DNA of 64,000 nt, from contig NZ_CP092109.1 in assembly GCF_025263685.1 (NCBI RefSeq), positions 434,001 through 498,000 of the forward strand, given 5' to 3'. This document shows, piece after piece, positions 35,682-44,327 of the stretch. The translations under genes were made by a program, and so were the position numbers. The notes beneath the pieces are model-generated. The model worked only from the letters and a program-made list of their open reading frames with translations. It made no database searches and was not told the origin of the DNA. The stretch comes from Geoalkalibacter halelectricus (GTDB lineage: Bacteria; Desulfobacterota; Desulfuromonadia; Desulfuromonadales; Geoalkalibacteraceae). Numbering within the stretch: position 1 is the stretch's first letter; the number at the start of each line of letters is the position of its first letter.

Positions 35682-37937
35682 TCAGGCTGGCTCCAGCCCG
35701 GCGAATTTGAGCAGCAATTTCTTCGGCCCGGCGGTGCTGAAATAGACCGTCACCTTCTGATTGTCGCCGCTGCCCTCGATGCGCCGCACGATGCCAACGC
35801 CGAACTTGAGATGGCGCACCCGTGCGCCGATGCGCAACCCTTCCTCGGCATCGGGCACCACCCGCACCTCCTCGACGAACTCATCCTCGAAGGGCGCATC
35901 GGCGGCGGCTGCCGAAGAAGCGGGAGCCTGCCCCATCTGCGCGAACACCGAGGCAAGATTGTGTCCCGAGGTTTTATTCAGGGCCGGAGCTACGCTCGGT
36001 TCCGGACGATCGAGCAGCTCGGCGGGGATCTCCGCGAGAAAAGGGCTGGGCGGGTTGAACTGATAGTCGCCGTAAACCCGGCGGCGGCGCGCATGGCTGA
36101 GATAGAGCTTTTCCATGGCGCGAGTCATGCCGACATAACACAGGCGCCGCTCTTCTTCCAGTTCCTCGCCGCCGCTGCCGGCGCGGCTGTGAGGAAAAAG
36201 CCCCTCCTCCATGCCGGTCATGAACACCACGGGGAATTCCAGGCCCTTGGCGGCGTGCAGGGTCATGAGGGTGACCCGATCGAGGCTGCCGTCATAGCTG
36301 TCGAGATCGGTGACCAGGGCGACCTGTTCGAGAAAATCCTGCAGACCGGTTTCCTTGGCGCGATGTTCCTCCATGCCGGCGAGCAGCTGCTCGAGGTTGC
36401 GCAGGCGCTCCCGCGCCTCTTCGGTGCCTTCCTCGCGCAAGGCCGGGCCATAGCCGCTGGCCTCGATGAGTTCGTTGGTCAGCTCCGGATAGGGCAGGTG
36501 TTCAAGCTTGGCGCGAAAACCCTCCAACAGCTCCGTGAACTCACCTACCCGCTTGGCCGCCGCCGCGCCCAAGGCTCCCTGCGCCACGGCCAGCTTGCAG
36601 GCGGAGAGAAAACCGCCCGCCTCCTCCTCGAAGGCGGCGATGCGGCCGACGGTGGTGTTGCCGATGCCGCGCGCCGGCACGTTGATGATGCGCCGCGCCG
36701 AGATGGAATCGGCCGGATTGACCAGCACGCGCAGATAGGCGAGCACGTCCTTGATCTCCATGCGCGAGAAGAACTTGATGCCGCCGACCATGACGTAGGG
36801 CAGGCGCGCCTCGACCAGGGCCTCCTCCAGGGGGCGCGACTGGGCGTTGGTGCGGTAGAACACCGCCACATCGCGCAGGTGCCGCCCGGCCTTGCGCAAA
36901 CGGGCGATTTCATCGGCGACAAAGCGCGCCTCCTCACGGTCGTCGGGCAGGGTTTCGAGGCTGATGGACTCACCCTGGGGATTTTCCGTCCACAGTTTTT
37001 TGCCCTTGCGCCCGCGATTCTGCGCCACCACCTCGCCCGCGGCGTCAAGGATGGTGCGTGTCGAGCGGTAGTTCTGCTCCAGGCGAATCACCGCGGCCTC
37101 GGGGTAGTCACGCTCGAAACCGAGGATGTTGCCAACCTCGGCGCCGCGCCAGCGGTAGATGGACTGGTCGTCGTCGCCCACCACGCACAGATTGCGCGTG
37201 CCGTCGGCGAGCAGACGGGTGAGCTGGTACTGCACGGCGTTGGTGTCCTGGAACTCATCCACCAGCACATGATGAAAGCGTCCCTGCCAGCGGCGGCGCA
37301 CCACGTCTTCCTGTTGCAGCAGATGGACGCAGAGCATGATCAAATCGCCAAAATCCAGGGCGTTGGCCTGGCGCAGGCGCTTCTGGTAGAGATCGTAGAT
37401 GCGCTTGAGCTGCTCGCCCCAGTGGTCGTCGCGATCCACCTCCTGGGGCAGCAGTCCGCGGTTCTTGCAGCCGTCGATGGCGGCGGCCGCGGCGCGCGGC
37501 TTGAAGAGTTTTTCGCTGACGTTGAGCTCGCGCAGCACATCGCGCAGCAGGCGCTCCTGGTCCTGGTCGTCGTAGATGGTGAAGTCGCCGGTGTAGCCCA
37601 GGGCGGCAATCTCGCGGCGCAGGATGCGTACGCACAAAGAATGAAAGGTCGACACCCAGGGCAGCTCGCCGCCGCCGAGAAGCTTTTCGATGCGGCCGCG
37701 CATCTCGCCCGCGGCCTTGTTGGTGAAGGTCACGGCGAGAATCTGCCAGGGTTCCAGACCGCGCTCGCGGATCAGCCAGGCGACGCGCTGGGTGAGGGTG
37801 CGGGTTTTGCCCGAGCCGGCGCCGGCAAGAATCAGCAAGGGGCCGTCGCCGTACTGCACGGCCTTGCGCTGCATGGGATTGAGGCCTGCAAGCAAATCAG
37901 GCGAGATATTTTTTTCCTGGGTCAATTGCTTCTTCAT
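35682..37937 (-). CDS. UvrD/PcrA-type ATP-dependent DNA helicase
   Basis: A 751-aa SF1A 3'-5' helicase for repair and replication. Motifs in order: Q-motif LNPMQRKAVQ, Walker A AGAGSGKT (38-45), Ia VTFTNKAAGEMR, III-type FHSLCVRILR, Walker B VLVDEFQDTN, GDDDQSIYRWRGA, then motifs IV-VI including VTLMTLHAAKGLEFPVVFM and the late VGMTRAMEKLYLSHA. The C-terminal ~60 residues form a Tudor-like domain (GARVRHLKFGVGIVRRIEGS ... KLLLKFAGLEP) that binds RNA polymerase in PcrA/UvrD. Length is typical. Its ATG overlaps the ClC gene stop by 4 bp, an odd functional pairing. Confidence 0.95.
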   Translation of the reverse strand: MKKQLTQEKNISPDLLAGLNPMQRKAVQYGDGPLLILAGAGSGKTRTLTQRVAWLIRERGLEPWQILAVTFTNKAAGEMRGRIEKLLGGGELPWVSTFHSLCVRILRREIAALGYTGDFTIYDDQDQERLLRDVLRELNVSEKLFKPRAAAAAIDGCKNRGLLPQEVDRDDHWGEQLKRIYDLYQKRLRQANALDFGDLIMLCVHLLQQEDVVRRRWQGRFHHVLVDEFQDTNAVQYQLTRLLADGTRNLCVVGDDDQSIYRWRGAEVGNILGFERDYPEAAVIRLEQNYRSTRTILDAAGEVVAQNRGRKGKKLWTENPQGESISLETLPDDREEARFVADEIARLRKAGRHLRDVAVFYRTNAQSRPLEEALVEARLPYVMVGGIKFFSRMEIKDVLAYLRVLVNPADSISARRIINVPARGIGNTTVGRIAAFEEEAGGFLSACKLAVAQGALGAAAAKRVGEFTELLEGFRAKLEHLPYPELTNELIEASGYGPALREEGTEEARERLRNLEQLLAGMEEHRAKETGLQDFLEQVALVTDLDSYDGSLDRVTLMTLHAAKGLEFPVVFMTGMEEGLFPHSRAGSGGEELEEERRLCYVGMTRAMEKLYLSHARRRRVYGDYQFNPPSPFLAEIPAELLDRPEPSVAPALNKTSGHNLASVFAQMGQAPASSAAAADAPFEDEFVEEVRVVPDAEEGLRIGARVRHLKFGVGIVRRIEGSGDNQKVTVYFSTAGPKKLLLKFAGLEPA

Positions 37938-39772
37938 CCTTCACTCTTGTCTTCGAGGCTGCGCGTCATCAGCGCGCGGTTGTAGGCCGATACCATGTCG
38001 CGCCGCGAGATGATTCCCACCAGCCTGCGGCTGCCTTCGCCGGCGACCACGGGTAGCTGCTCGATGTTGCGGTGGCCGATCTTGCGCATGGCGTCGTCGA
38101 GATTTTCCTCCTCGGTCACGGTGATGACGTCGAGGGTGGCCAACTCCTTGATCACCACCAGGTCCATGAGATCCTTCTCGAACACCACGCCGAGAAAATC
38201 CTGCACGGAAATGATCCCCGCGAGTCGCCCTTCGGCGTCGACCAAAGGAAAATTGGTGTGGCGGGTGCCGGAGATGAAGTCGGCGAACTGCCCGAGGGTC
38301 ATGCTCTCCGGCAGCACTTCGGGATCGCGCACCATCACTTCGCCCACCTTGAGGGATTTCATGATGTTGCGCTCCTTGCCCGCTTCCAGGTCGATGCCGG
38401 CGCGCGACAGCTCCAGGGTATCGAGGCTGTCCTTCTTAAAGCGCCGGGCGATGCTGGTGCCGATGACGCAGGAGAGCATGATGGGGATGATGACCTCGTA
38501 GGACGCGGTCATCTCGAACAGCAGGAAAATGGCGGTCATGGGCGCATGGGTGGCCGCCGAGAGAAAGGCGCCCATGCCAACCAGGGCAAAGGCCCCGGGC
38601 GAGACGTTGAGGGCCGGAAAAAACATCTGCACCAATTTGCCGAAGGCCCCGCCGGTGACCGCGCCGATGTAGAGGGCCGGGGCGAACAGGCCGCCGGGCA
38701 GGCCCGAACCCAGGGTGATGGAGGTCGCCAGGGCCTTCATCAGCACCAGGGCGGCGAGCAGGTACCAGACGCCGTCGCCGTGCAGCACCCGCTCCATGAA
38801 ATGGTAGCCGTTGCCGAACACCTGGGGGAAACCGATGCCGAGCAGCCCCACCAGCAGCCCGCCGAACACCGGCTTGGCCAGGCGATGCATGCGCAGCCGA
38901 TCAAAGGCGTCCTTGACGCGGCCGTGCAACTCGATGAAGCCCGCCGCGAGTACGCCGACGATCATGCCTAGGGCGACGTAGAAGAGCAGCTCCCAGTGAC
39001 TGCCCAGGGAATACAGGGGCACGGCAAAAGCGGGAATGTTGCCGAGCAGCGCGCGCGACACCACGGTGCTCATGCCGCTTGCGACCACGATGTAGGTGAA
39101 GCTCGACAATTGAAAGGACGACAGCAGCACGATCTCCGCGGCAAAGAACACCCCGGCGATGGGCGCGTTGAAGGTCGCCGCCACCCCGCCCGACACACCG
39201 CAGGCCACCAGCACCTTGAGATGATCGCCGCTAACGCGAAAGGCCTGGCCGAACTGGCTGCCCACCGCCCCGCCGATCTGGGCGATGGGCCCCTCCTGGC
39301 CGGCCGAGCCGCCGGTGCCGATGGTGATGGCCGAGGCCGCGCCGCGGGTGAAGATGGTGCGCAGGGGAATTTTCGCACCGCGCAGGTTGACGTGCTCGAG
39401 AAAGCGCGCAAAGCCGTAGCGCATGTCCTTGGCGAAAAAAATCCCGAAGGGGATCAGCAACAGGCCGCCGATGACCGGAAAGACGAACACCAGCAGCCGC
39501 CCCCAGCTCCATTCATCATGGCTCGCACCAAGCAGGAGGAAGCCGCGCTCCAGGACCGCCCATTCGAAAAACTCGATGGTCATGCGGAAGGCGTAGTTGC
39601 ACAGCCCCGAAAGCAGGCCGATGATCACCGCCATGACCAGCATGAAGGTGTTTTCGCTGATGCGAAAGCGGCGCTGCCAGGCAGTGATCGCCTGGCGCAG
39701 CCATCCGGATAGGGTCTTGGACAGGGAGGAAAATGAAGGGCTCACGGGCTCGGAGTCGGGGCGTCGCCGCAA
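37934..39772 (-). CDS. ClC-family chloride channel/antiporter with CBS pair
   Basis: A 612-aa inner-membrane ClC protein. The membrane part (about 45-455) has the selectivity loops: GTGGSAGQEGPIAQIGG (with the gating glutamate of GxEGP), GSGLPGGLFAPALYIGA and GMGAFLSAATHAPM. Two CBS domains follow (about 470-605), LKVGEVMVRDPEVLPESMTL and LATLDVITVTEEENLDDAM, which likely bind a nucleotide and regulate gating. The frame begins with TTG at 39772; GTG at 39745 is also possible and neither has a good ribosome site, so the start is uncertain. It is divergent from the Ig-like lipoprotein gene. Confidence 0.93.
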   Translation of the reverse strand: MRRRPDSEPVSPSFSSLSKTLSGWLRQAITAWQRRFRISENTFMLVMAVIIGLLSGLCNYAFRMTIEFFEWAVLERGFLLLGASHDEWSWGRLLVFVFPVIGGLLLIPFGIFFAKDMRYGFARFLEHVNLRGAKIPLRTIFTRGAASAITIGTGGSAGQEGPIAQIGGAVGSQFGQAFRVSGDHLKVLVACGVSGGVAATFNAPIAGVFFAAEIVLLSSFQLSSFTYIVVASGMSTVVSRALLGNIPAFAVPLYSLGSHWELLFYVALGMIVGVLAAGFIELHGRVKDAFDRLRMHRLAKPVFGGLLVGLLGIGFPQVFGNGYHFMERVLHGDGVWYLLAALVLMKALATSITLGSGLPGGLFAPALYIGAVTGGAFGKLVQMFFPALNVSPGAFALVGMGAFLSAATHAPMTAIFLLFEMTASYEVIIPIMLSCVIGTSIARRFKKDSLDTLELSRAGIDLEAGKERNIMKSLKVGEVMVRDPEVLPESMTLGQFADFISGTRHTNFPLVDAEGRLAGIISVQDFLGVVFEKDLMDLVVIKELATLDVITVTEEENLDDAMRKIGHRNIEQLPVVAGEGSRRLVGIISRRDMVSAYNRALMTRSLEDKSEG

Positions 39773-39950
39773 CGGCGCCTAAAGAGGGGTTCGGGTCGGG
39801 AATTCTTCACAATTTGGGCGCGACCAGGCAAAGAACCGGAAAATTAATCCAAAAAGTCATGCTATTGTCTTTAAGCAGTGAAATCAACCCGAAAATCCCC
39901 CGTGGAGCCTGTTCATTGGCGGCATTGCCAGACACCTGAGGAATCAGCGG

Positions 39951-39980
39951 TTGACAGCCCTGGCCATGGCGGGGTATCAA
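39951..39980 (+). promoter_or_regulatory. Putative sigma-70 promoter for the Ig-like lipoprotein gene
   Basis: TTGACA at 39951-39956, an 18-base spacer and TATCAA at 39975-39980. The gene starts 50 bases further on. The -10 matches at 4 of 6. Confidence 0.45.
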
Positions 39981-40030
39981 CGGCATTGGAATCAACCAAC
40001 AAACCTTTTATTTCTCTACCGGGAGCCATC

Positions 40031-41755
40031 ATGCGCCGTTTCGCCGCTGCCTTGCTGCTGATATTGAGTTCCTGGTTCTTCGGGGGCTGCGGTGAAAGCG
40101 ACGACCCGACGGCGCCCAACACCTTCACGCCCCTCACCGCCATCGAGATTTCCGCGCCGCTCACCCGTCTCGCCCAGGGCACTTCCACGCCCCTGAGGGC
40201 CACCGGCAATTTTTCCGGTCGCTTCAATCGCGACATCACCGCCGACGTGCTCTGGTCCTCCGACAATCCAGAGGTGGCCGAGGTCAGCAATCAATCCCCT
40301 ACGCGCGGCCGAGTGACCGCACTGACCCCCGGCAGTGTCCTGATCCGCGCCGAGCTTGACGGCATCAGCGAAACCATTGAGATCTCAGTGACCGATGATC
40401 CCATCACCGGCCTGGTGATTGAGCCGGACCAGGTCGAAGTGCCCCAAGGACTCAGCAGACAACTTAAAGCGGTTGGCTCCTTTGCCGGCGGCGACCAGGA
40501 TCTGACCTTTGATGTCGTCTGGTCATCCCAGAATTCAGCCGTCGCCGAGGTTTCCAACGCTCTTGATGCCAAGGGTCTGTTGCGGGGCATAGCCCCCGGA
40601 GATACCCAGGTCAGCGCCGCTTTCGACGGGACCGAAGCGACGCTTGCGGTGACGGTGACGGAAGCACAGCTCCAAAGCCTGCGGATCGCACCCACTGATC
40701 CGACCCTGGCCAATCTGGTCATCTTTGATTTTGAGGCCATCGGTACCTTTTCTTCCGGTGAAGAACTCGACCTCACCAACGATGCCCAATGGTCCTCGGG
40801 CAACACCGCCACCGCACGCGTCGGCAACACACAGCCGGACAAGGGCCGGGTCACCACCCTCGTCCCCGGTACCACAACCATCACCGCGCGTCTTTCAGAC
40901 CTCACCGCCGTGAACAATCTCAACGTGGTCGGCTCACCGGCCGTCGGCCTGAGCCTGACCCCCAGCCAGCCGATCTTGGCCCTTGACACCAGCCTGCAAA
41001 TGGAAGCCCGCGCGTTGCTTCAAACCGGCGGCACCCGGGAGGTTTCGGAACTCGTGACCTGGACCTCATCCTCCCCCAATGTCGCCACTATCAGCAACGC
41101 TCCCGGTCAGCGCGGCCTGATTCGGGCGCAGAGTGCCGGCGAAGCGCAAATATTGGCCGTTCTGGGCGAGTTTGAGGTTGATGTGCGCCTTGTGGTCAGT
41201 GCCACCAACTTTAGCGCGCTGGAAATTGTTCCCCTCGAAGCCTTGGCGCTGCCCCTCGGTACCTCGCACATGTTCAGTGTGCGTGGGGTTTTTCCCAACG
41301 GCACACGGCAGGACATCACCCGCGACGCAACTTGGAGCAGCAGCGCACCCAACATTGCCGAGGTGCGCAACGAGGAGCCCGAAAAAGGCCGGGTGCAAGG
41401 GATGGCCGTTGGGGATACGCAGATCCAGGTTGTCTTCGGCAACCTCAATCAACAGCGCAGTCTGAGAGTTGAGAATCTCCATCTGGAAGATTTGAATCTT
41501 TCGCCGACCAACCGTCGCCTCACCGCGGGACAAACCCTGCAATTCACCGCAACGGGCCGCTTCAGCGATGGCCTGAACCGTGACCTCACCCGCGACGCGA
41601 CCTGGTCGAGCAGCCAATCCGATATTGCTGCGATCAGCAACGAACGCGCCTTTCAGGGCCTGGCCCTCGGCCTGAGGCTCGGGCAAACGCTGATCCGAGC
41701 CCGATTCAACGACGTTGAAATCGAAACGCCCCTCCTCGTTGACACTGCTCCTTAG
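40031..41755 (+). CDS. Surface lipoprotein with six bacterial Ig-like (BIG_2) repeats
   Basis: A 574-aa secreted protein. The start ATG 40031 has GGGAG upstream and leads into a lipoprotein signal (LLILSSWFFGGCGES), so Cys ~20 is probably lipidated. The rest is six tandem ~88-residue BIG_2-type repeats, each with an opening strand, a GTFS.G..(R/Q)D(I/L)T turn, a WSSSNP-like tryptophan motif, a (V/I)AEVSN strand and a closing TxxxxxDG. Repeats 1, 5 and 6 are most alike. Such proteins are cell-surface adhesins or scaffolds. It is followed 74 bases later by an outer-membrane barrel gene, likely a partner. Confidence 0.85.
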   Translation: MRRFAAALLLILSSWFFGGCGESDDPTAPNTFTPLTAIEISAPLTRLAQGTSTPLRATGNFSGRFNRDITADVLWSSDNPEVAEVSNQSPTRGRVTALTPGSVLIRAELDGISETIEISVTDDPITGLVIEPDQVEVPQGLSRQLKAVGSFAGGDQDLTFDVVWSSQNSAVAEVSNALDAKGLLRGIAPGDTQVSAAFDGTEATLAVTVTEAQLQSLRIAPTDPTLANLVIFDFEAIGTFSSGEELDLTNDAQWSSGNTATARVGNTQPDKGRVTTLVPGTTTITARLSDLTAVNNLNVVGSPAVGLSLTPSQPILALDTSLQMEARALLQTGGTREVSELVTWTSSSPNVATISNAPGQRGLIRAQSAGEAQILAVLGEFEVDVRLVVSATNFSALEIVPLEALALPLGTSHMFSVRGVFPNGTRQDITRDATWSSSAPNIAEVRNEEPEKGRVQGMAVGDTQIQVVFGNLNQQRSLRVENLHLEDLNLSPTNRRLTAGQTLQFTATGRFSDGLNRDLTRDATWSSSQSDIAAISNERAFQGLALGLRLGQTLIRARFNDVEIETPLLVDTAP

Positions 41756-41829
41756 GGTTTCACCGCCACACCGCGCCCAACCGCACCAAGGGCCATCAGA
41801 CCTTAAGCTATCAGGGAAAGGAACACACC

Positions 41830-42483
41830 ATGCCCGCACGCGTTCTCCGCTTGACACTTTTGCTGCTTGTGCTGACGGCTGTGCCCCTTCACGCAGCCGA
41901 GGAAGGGTTTTATCTCAGCGCCTGGGGCGGCGGCACCTTGCTCGACGAAGCCAAGGTGCGCGGGCAGCAGGGCAGCTTCAATGTGGATTTCGACGGCGGC
42001 ACCGCCTTCGGCGCCGCCCTTGGCTACGATTTCGCCGACCGCTACCCGCAGATCGGCCAGGGCCGCATGGAATTGGAATGGAGCTACCGCAGCAACTCCC
42101 TCAAGGACGCGCGCTTTACCGACAGTCGACTGGTCGCCGACGGCGATATCACCGTGTGGAGCCTCATGGTCAACAGCTTCGCAGAGTTTCACGGCACCCG
42201 CCCCTGGCTGCCCTACATCGGTCTCGGCGGCGGCTATGCGCGCCTCTCCGTGGACAACGCACGCCTCGCCGGCGACCCTCTCGGCGATGACAGTGACGAC
42301 GTCTTCGCCTACCAATTCGGCGGCGGGCTCGGCTACCAGATCAACAACCAACTCACCCTCGACCTCGGCTACCGCTATTTCGCCACCCTCGACGCCACCC
42401 TGCGCCTCGCCGACCAATCCAGCGTCGACTGGAATTATCGCGCCCACACCCTGCTCCTCGGTCTGCGCCTGACTTTCCGCTAG
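41830..42483 (+). CDS. Outer-membrane beta-barrel protein
   Basis: A 217-aa protein with a signal peptide (LRLTLLLLVLTAVPLHAAEE) and an eight-strand-type barrel. Strands show the alternate hydrophobic pattern and aromatic girdles: FYLSAWGGG, FGAALGYDF, MELEWSYR, WSLMVNSF, YIGLGGGYARL, YQFGGGLGYQI, LTLDLGYRYF, and the last strand HTLLLGLRLTF ending F-R. It resembles OmpA/OmpW-like small barrels (PF13505 type). A GGAAAGGA ribosome site precedes the ATG. The Ig-like lipoprotein upstream is probably cotranscribed. Confidence 0.85.
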   Translation: MPARVLRLTLLLLVLTAVPLHAAEEGFYLSAWGGGTLLDEAKVRGQQGSFNVDFDGGTAFGAALGYDFADRYPQIGQGRMELEWSYRSNSLKDARFTDSRLVADGDITVWSLMVNSFAEFHGTRPWLPYIGLGGGYARLSVDNARLAGDPLGDDSDDVFAYQFGGGLGYQINNQLTLDLGYRYFATLDATLRLADQSSVDWNYRAHTLLLGLRLTFR

Positions 42484-42508
42484 AAGAGCGGCCAGAGAAC
42501 GCAGACTT

Positions 42509-42621
42509 CCCCCAATCAAGGGACGTTGTTTCCCCGTCAACTATCTTCCTCCCGACCAACGCTTCTGTTTCAATCTTTCCGGCCCTTAGTAAACAAGGAA
42601 ACAACGTCCCCCGATTGTGGG
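42509..42621. repeat. REPIN/MITE-like palindromic element
   Basis: Two 25-bp arms (42509-42533 and 42597-42621) in inverted orientation share the core GGGACGTTGTTTCC with three mismatches outside it, separated by 63 bases. The total length is 113 bp and it lies between two unrelated genes. Two inverted REP units with a spacer are the layout of REPINs moved by RAYT transposases. No transposase is in the window. Confidence 0.6.
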
Positions 42622-42680
42622 ACTTTTCAGACTTGAACGGCGTGCTATGGTTTTAGAGTCGCATTCACAGGAGGCTTGCC

Positions 42681-44159
42681 ATGTTTCAATCCGCCGAACT
42701 CGGCCATCGCCTGGAAAAGAAAGCCTATGAGGAACAGGTGCCCCGGTTGCGCGAGGCGCTGCTGGAGGCGCAGATGGAGTTGGGAGACAAAGCGCAGTTT
42801 CCGGTGATTCTGGTGCTGGCCGGAGTGGAGGGCGCGGGCAAGGGCGAAACTCTTAAGATTCTCAATGAATGGATGGACCCGCGCTTCATCGCCGGCCACG
42901 CCCTGGGTCCCCCCAGCGACGAGGAACGCGAACGCCCGCCCATGTGGCGCTACTGGCGTCGGCTGCCGCCCAAGGGCAGGATCGGCATCTTTCTCGGCAG
43001 CTGGTACACCCAGCCGATATTGGCCCGTACTTACGAGCGCTGCGGCCATGCCGAGCTCGACCAGGCCATGGACCGCATTCTGCGTTTCGAGCGCATGCTC
43101 GCCGATGAGGGCGCGCTGATCCTCAAGGTCTGGCTTCATCTCTCTCAGCAGGCCCAGCGCGAGCGCTTCACCGAGTTGGAAAGCAAAAAAGCCACGCGCT
43201 GGCGCGTAACACCCGAGGACTGGCGCCAGCATGAGCACTACGACGCCCTGCGCCGCGCTGCCGAGCACGCCCTGCGTCAAACCAGTACTGCCGACGCGCC
43301 CTGGCTGGTGGTGGAGGGCGCCGATCCACGCTATCGCCACCTGGCCGTGGGCCAGGCCCTGCTCGCCGCCCTCCAGCAGCGTCTGGCCGCCGCGCCGCCG
43401 GCCCATTCGCGCCAGCCCGCCCCCCCGGCCCTTCCGGCCATCAACGGCCTGACCCTGGTGCAAAGCCTCGACCTTTCCAAGCAATTGGCCAAAAAGGATT
43501 ATGACCAGCAACTGGAAAAGTACCAGGGCCGCCTCAACCTGCTGCTGCGCAAACGGGCCTTTGCCAAGAAGTCGCTGATCCTGGTCTTCGAGGGCTTCGA
43601 CGCCGCCGGAAAGGGCGGTGCGATCCGGCGCGTGACCGCGGCCCTCGACGCGCGCCGATATCGGATTTTGCCCATCGCCGCGCCGAGCGACGAGGAACGC
43701 GCCCAGCCCTACCTGTGGCGCTTCTGGCGGCACCTGCCGCGCCACGGCCGGGTCGCCATCTTCGATCGCTCCTGGTATGGCCGGGTGCTGGTCGAGCGCG
43801 TCGAAGGCTATTGCGAGGTCGCCGACTGGATGCGCGCCTACGGCGAAATCAACGACTTCGAGGAGCAACTGGTGCGCAACGGAGCGATGGTGGCCAAATT
43901 CTTTCTCGTTATCGACAAGGATGAGCAACTTAAACGCTTCAAGGCCCGTGAACAGACCAACTTCAAGCGTTTCAAGATCACCGAGGAGGATTGGCGCAAC
44001 CGCGAGAAATGGGACGATTACGAACAGGCAGTGTGCGACATGGTGGAGCGCACCTCCAGCGAGATCGCGCCCTGGACGCTGATCGAAGCCAACGACAAGC
44101 GCTTCGCGCGCGTGAAAGTGCTCAAGACGTTGTGCAAGTTGTTGGAGGAGAAACTCTAA
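42681..44159 (+). CDS. pap: Polyphosphate:AMP phosphotransferase (tandem PPK2 domains)
   Basis: A 492-aa class II PPK2 enzyme that transfers phosphate from polyphosphate to AMP, giving ADP. Two PPK2 domains are fused: domain 1 Walker A AGVEGAGKGETLK (residue ~48) and domain 2 FEGFDAAGKGGAIRR (~305). Lid-region motifs follow each: SDEERERPPMWRYWRRLPP and SDEERAQPYLWRFWRHLPR, then SWYTQPI and SWYGRVLVERV. Domain 2 keeps the stricter motif set and is probably the catalytic one, domain 1 having drifted (GVEGAGKG), as is known for these tandem proteins. A REPIN-like element precedes it and a hairpin follows. Confidence 0.94.
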   Translation: MFQSAELGHRLEKKAYEEQVPRLREALLEAQMELGDKAQFPVILVLAGVEGAGKGETLKILNEWMDPRFIAGHALGPPSDEERERPPMWRYWRRLPPKGRIGIFLGSWYTQPILARTYERCGHAELDQAMDRILRFERMLADEGALILKVWLHLSQQAQRERFTELESKKATRWRVTPEDWRQHEHYDALRRAAEHALRQTSTADAPWLVVEGADPRYRHLAVGQALLAALQQRLAAAPPAHSRQPAPPALPAINGLTLVQSLDLSKQLAKKDYDQQLEKYQGRLNLLLRKRAFAKKSLILVFEGFDAAGKGGAIRRVTAALDARRYRILPIAAPSDEERAQPYLWRFWRHLPRHGRVAIFDRSWYGRVLVERVEGYCEVADWMRAYGEINDFEEQLVRNGAMVAKFFLVIDKDEQLKRFKAREQTNFKRFKITEEDWRNREKWDDYEQAVCDMVERTSSEIAPWTLIEANDKRFARVKVLKTLCKLLEEKL

Positions 44160-44234
44160 ACTCGATCTGAGCGGCCCGTAATTTCAAACAGGCAAGAGCT
44201 TGATTTTGACCATTCCGCTAAACAGTCCAAACAA

Positions 44235-44270
44235 CGATGGGCAACCGGACCAGCGTCCGATTGCCCATCG
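44235..44270. terminator. Hairpin between convergent pap and cytochrome genes
   Basis: CGATGGGCAA and TTGCCCATCG with an inner CGGAC/GTCCG pair form a 16-bp stem with a CAGC loop and one bulge on each side. No T tail, so it may stop transcription only weakly; its location between convergent ends fits a bidirectional terminator. Confidence 0.5.
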
Positions 44271-44327
44271 TCATTTACAAAGAGAGTCCGACCCGCAACT
44301 CTCAGGCTTATTTATTTTGCTACCAAT

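Noticed and set aside
35811-37985. A 724-codon open frame opposite the helicase gene, and similar long frames at 22442-24547, 46269-48308 and 32657-34282
   Set aside because: These lie antisense to strong genes in a GC-rich genome, have no ribosome site or recognisable motif, and have the composition of shadows.
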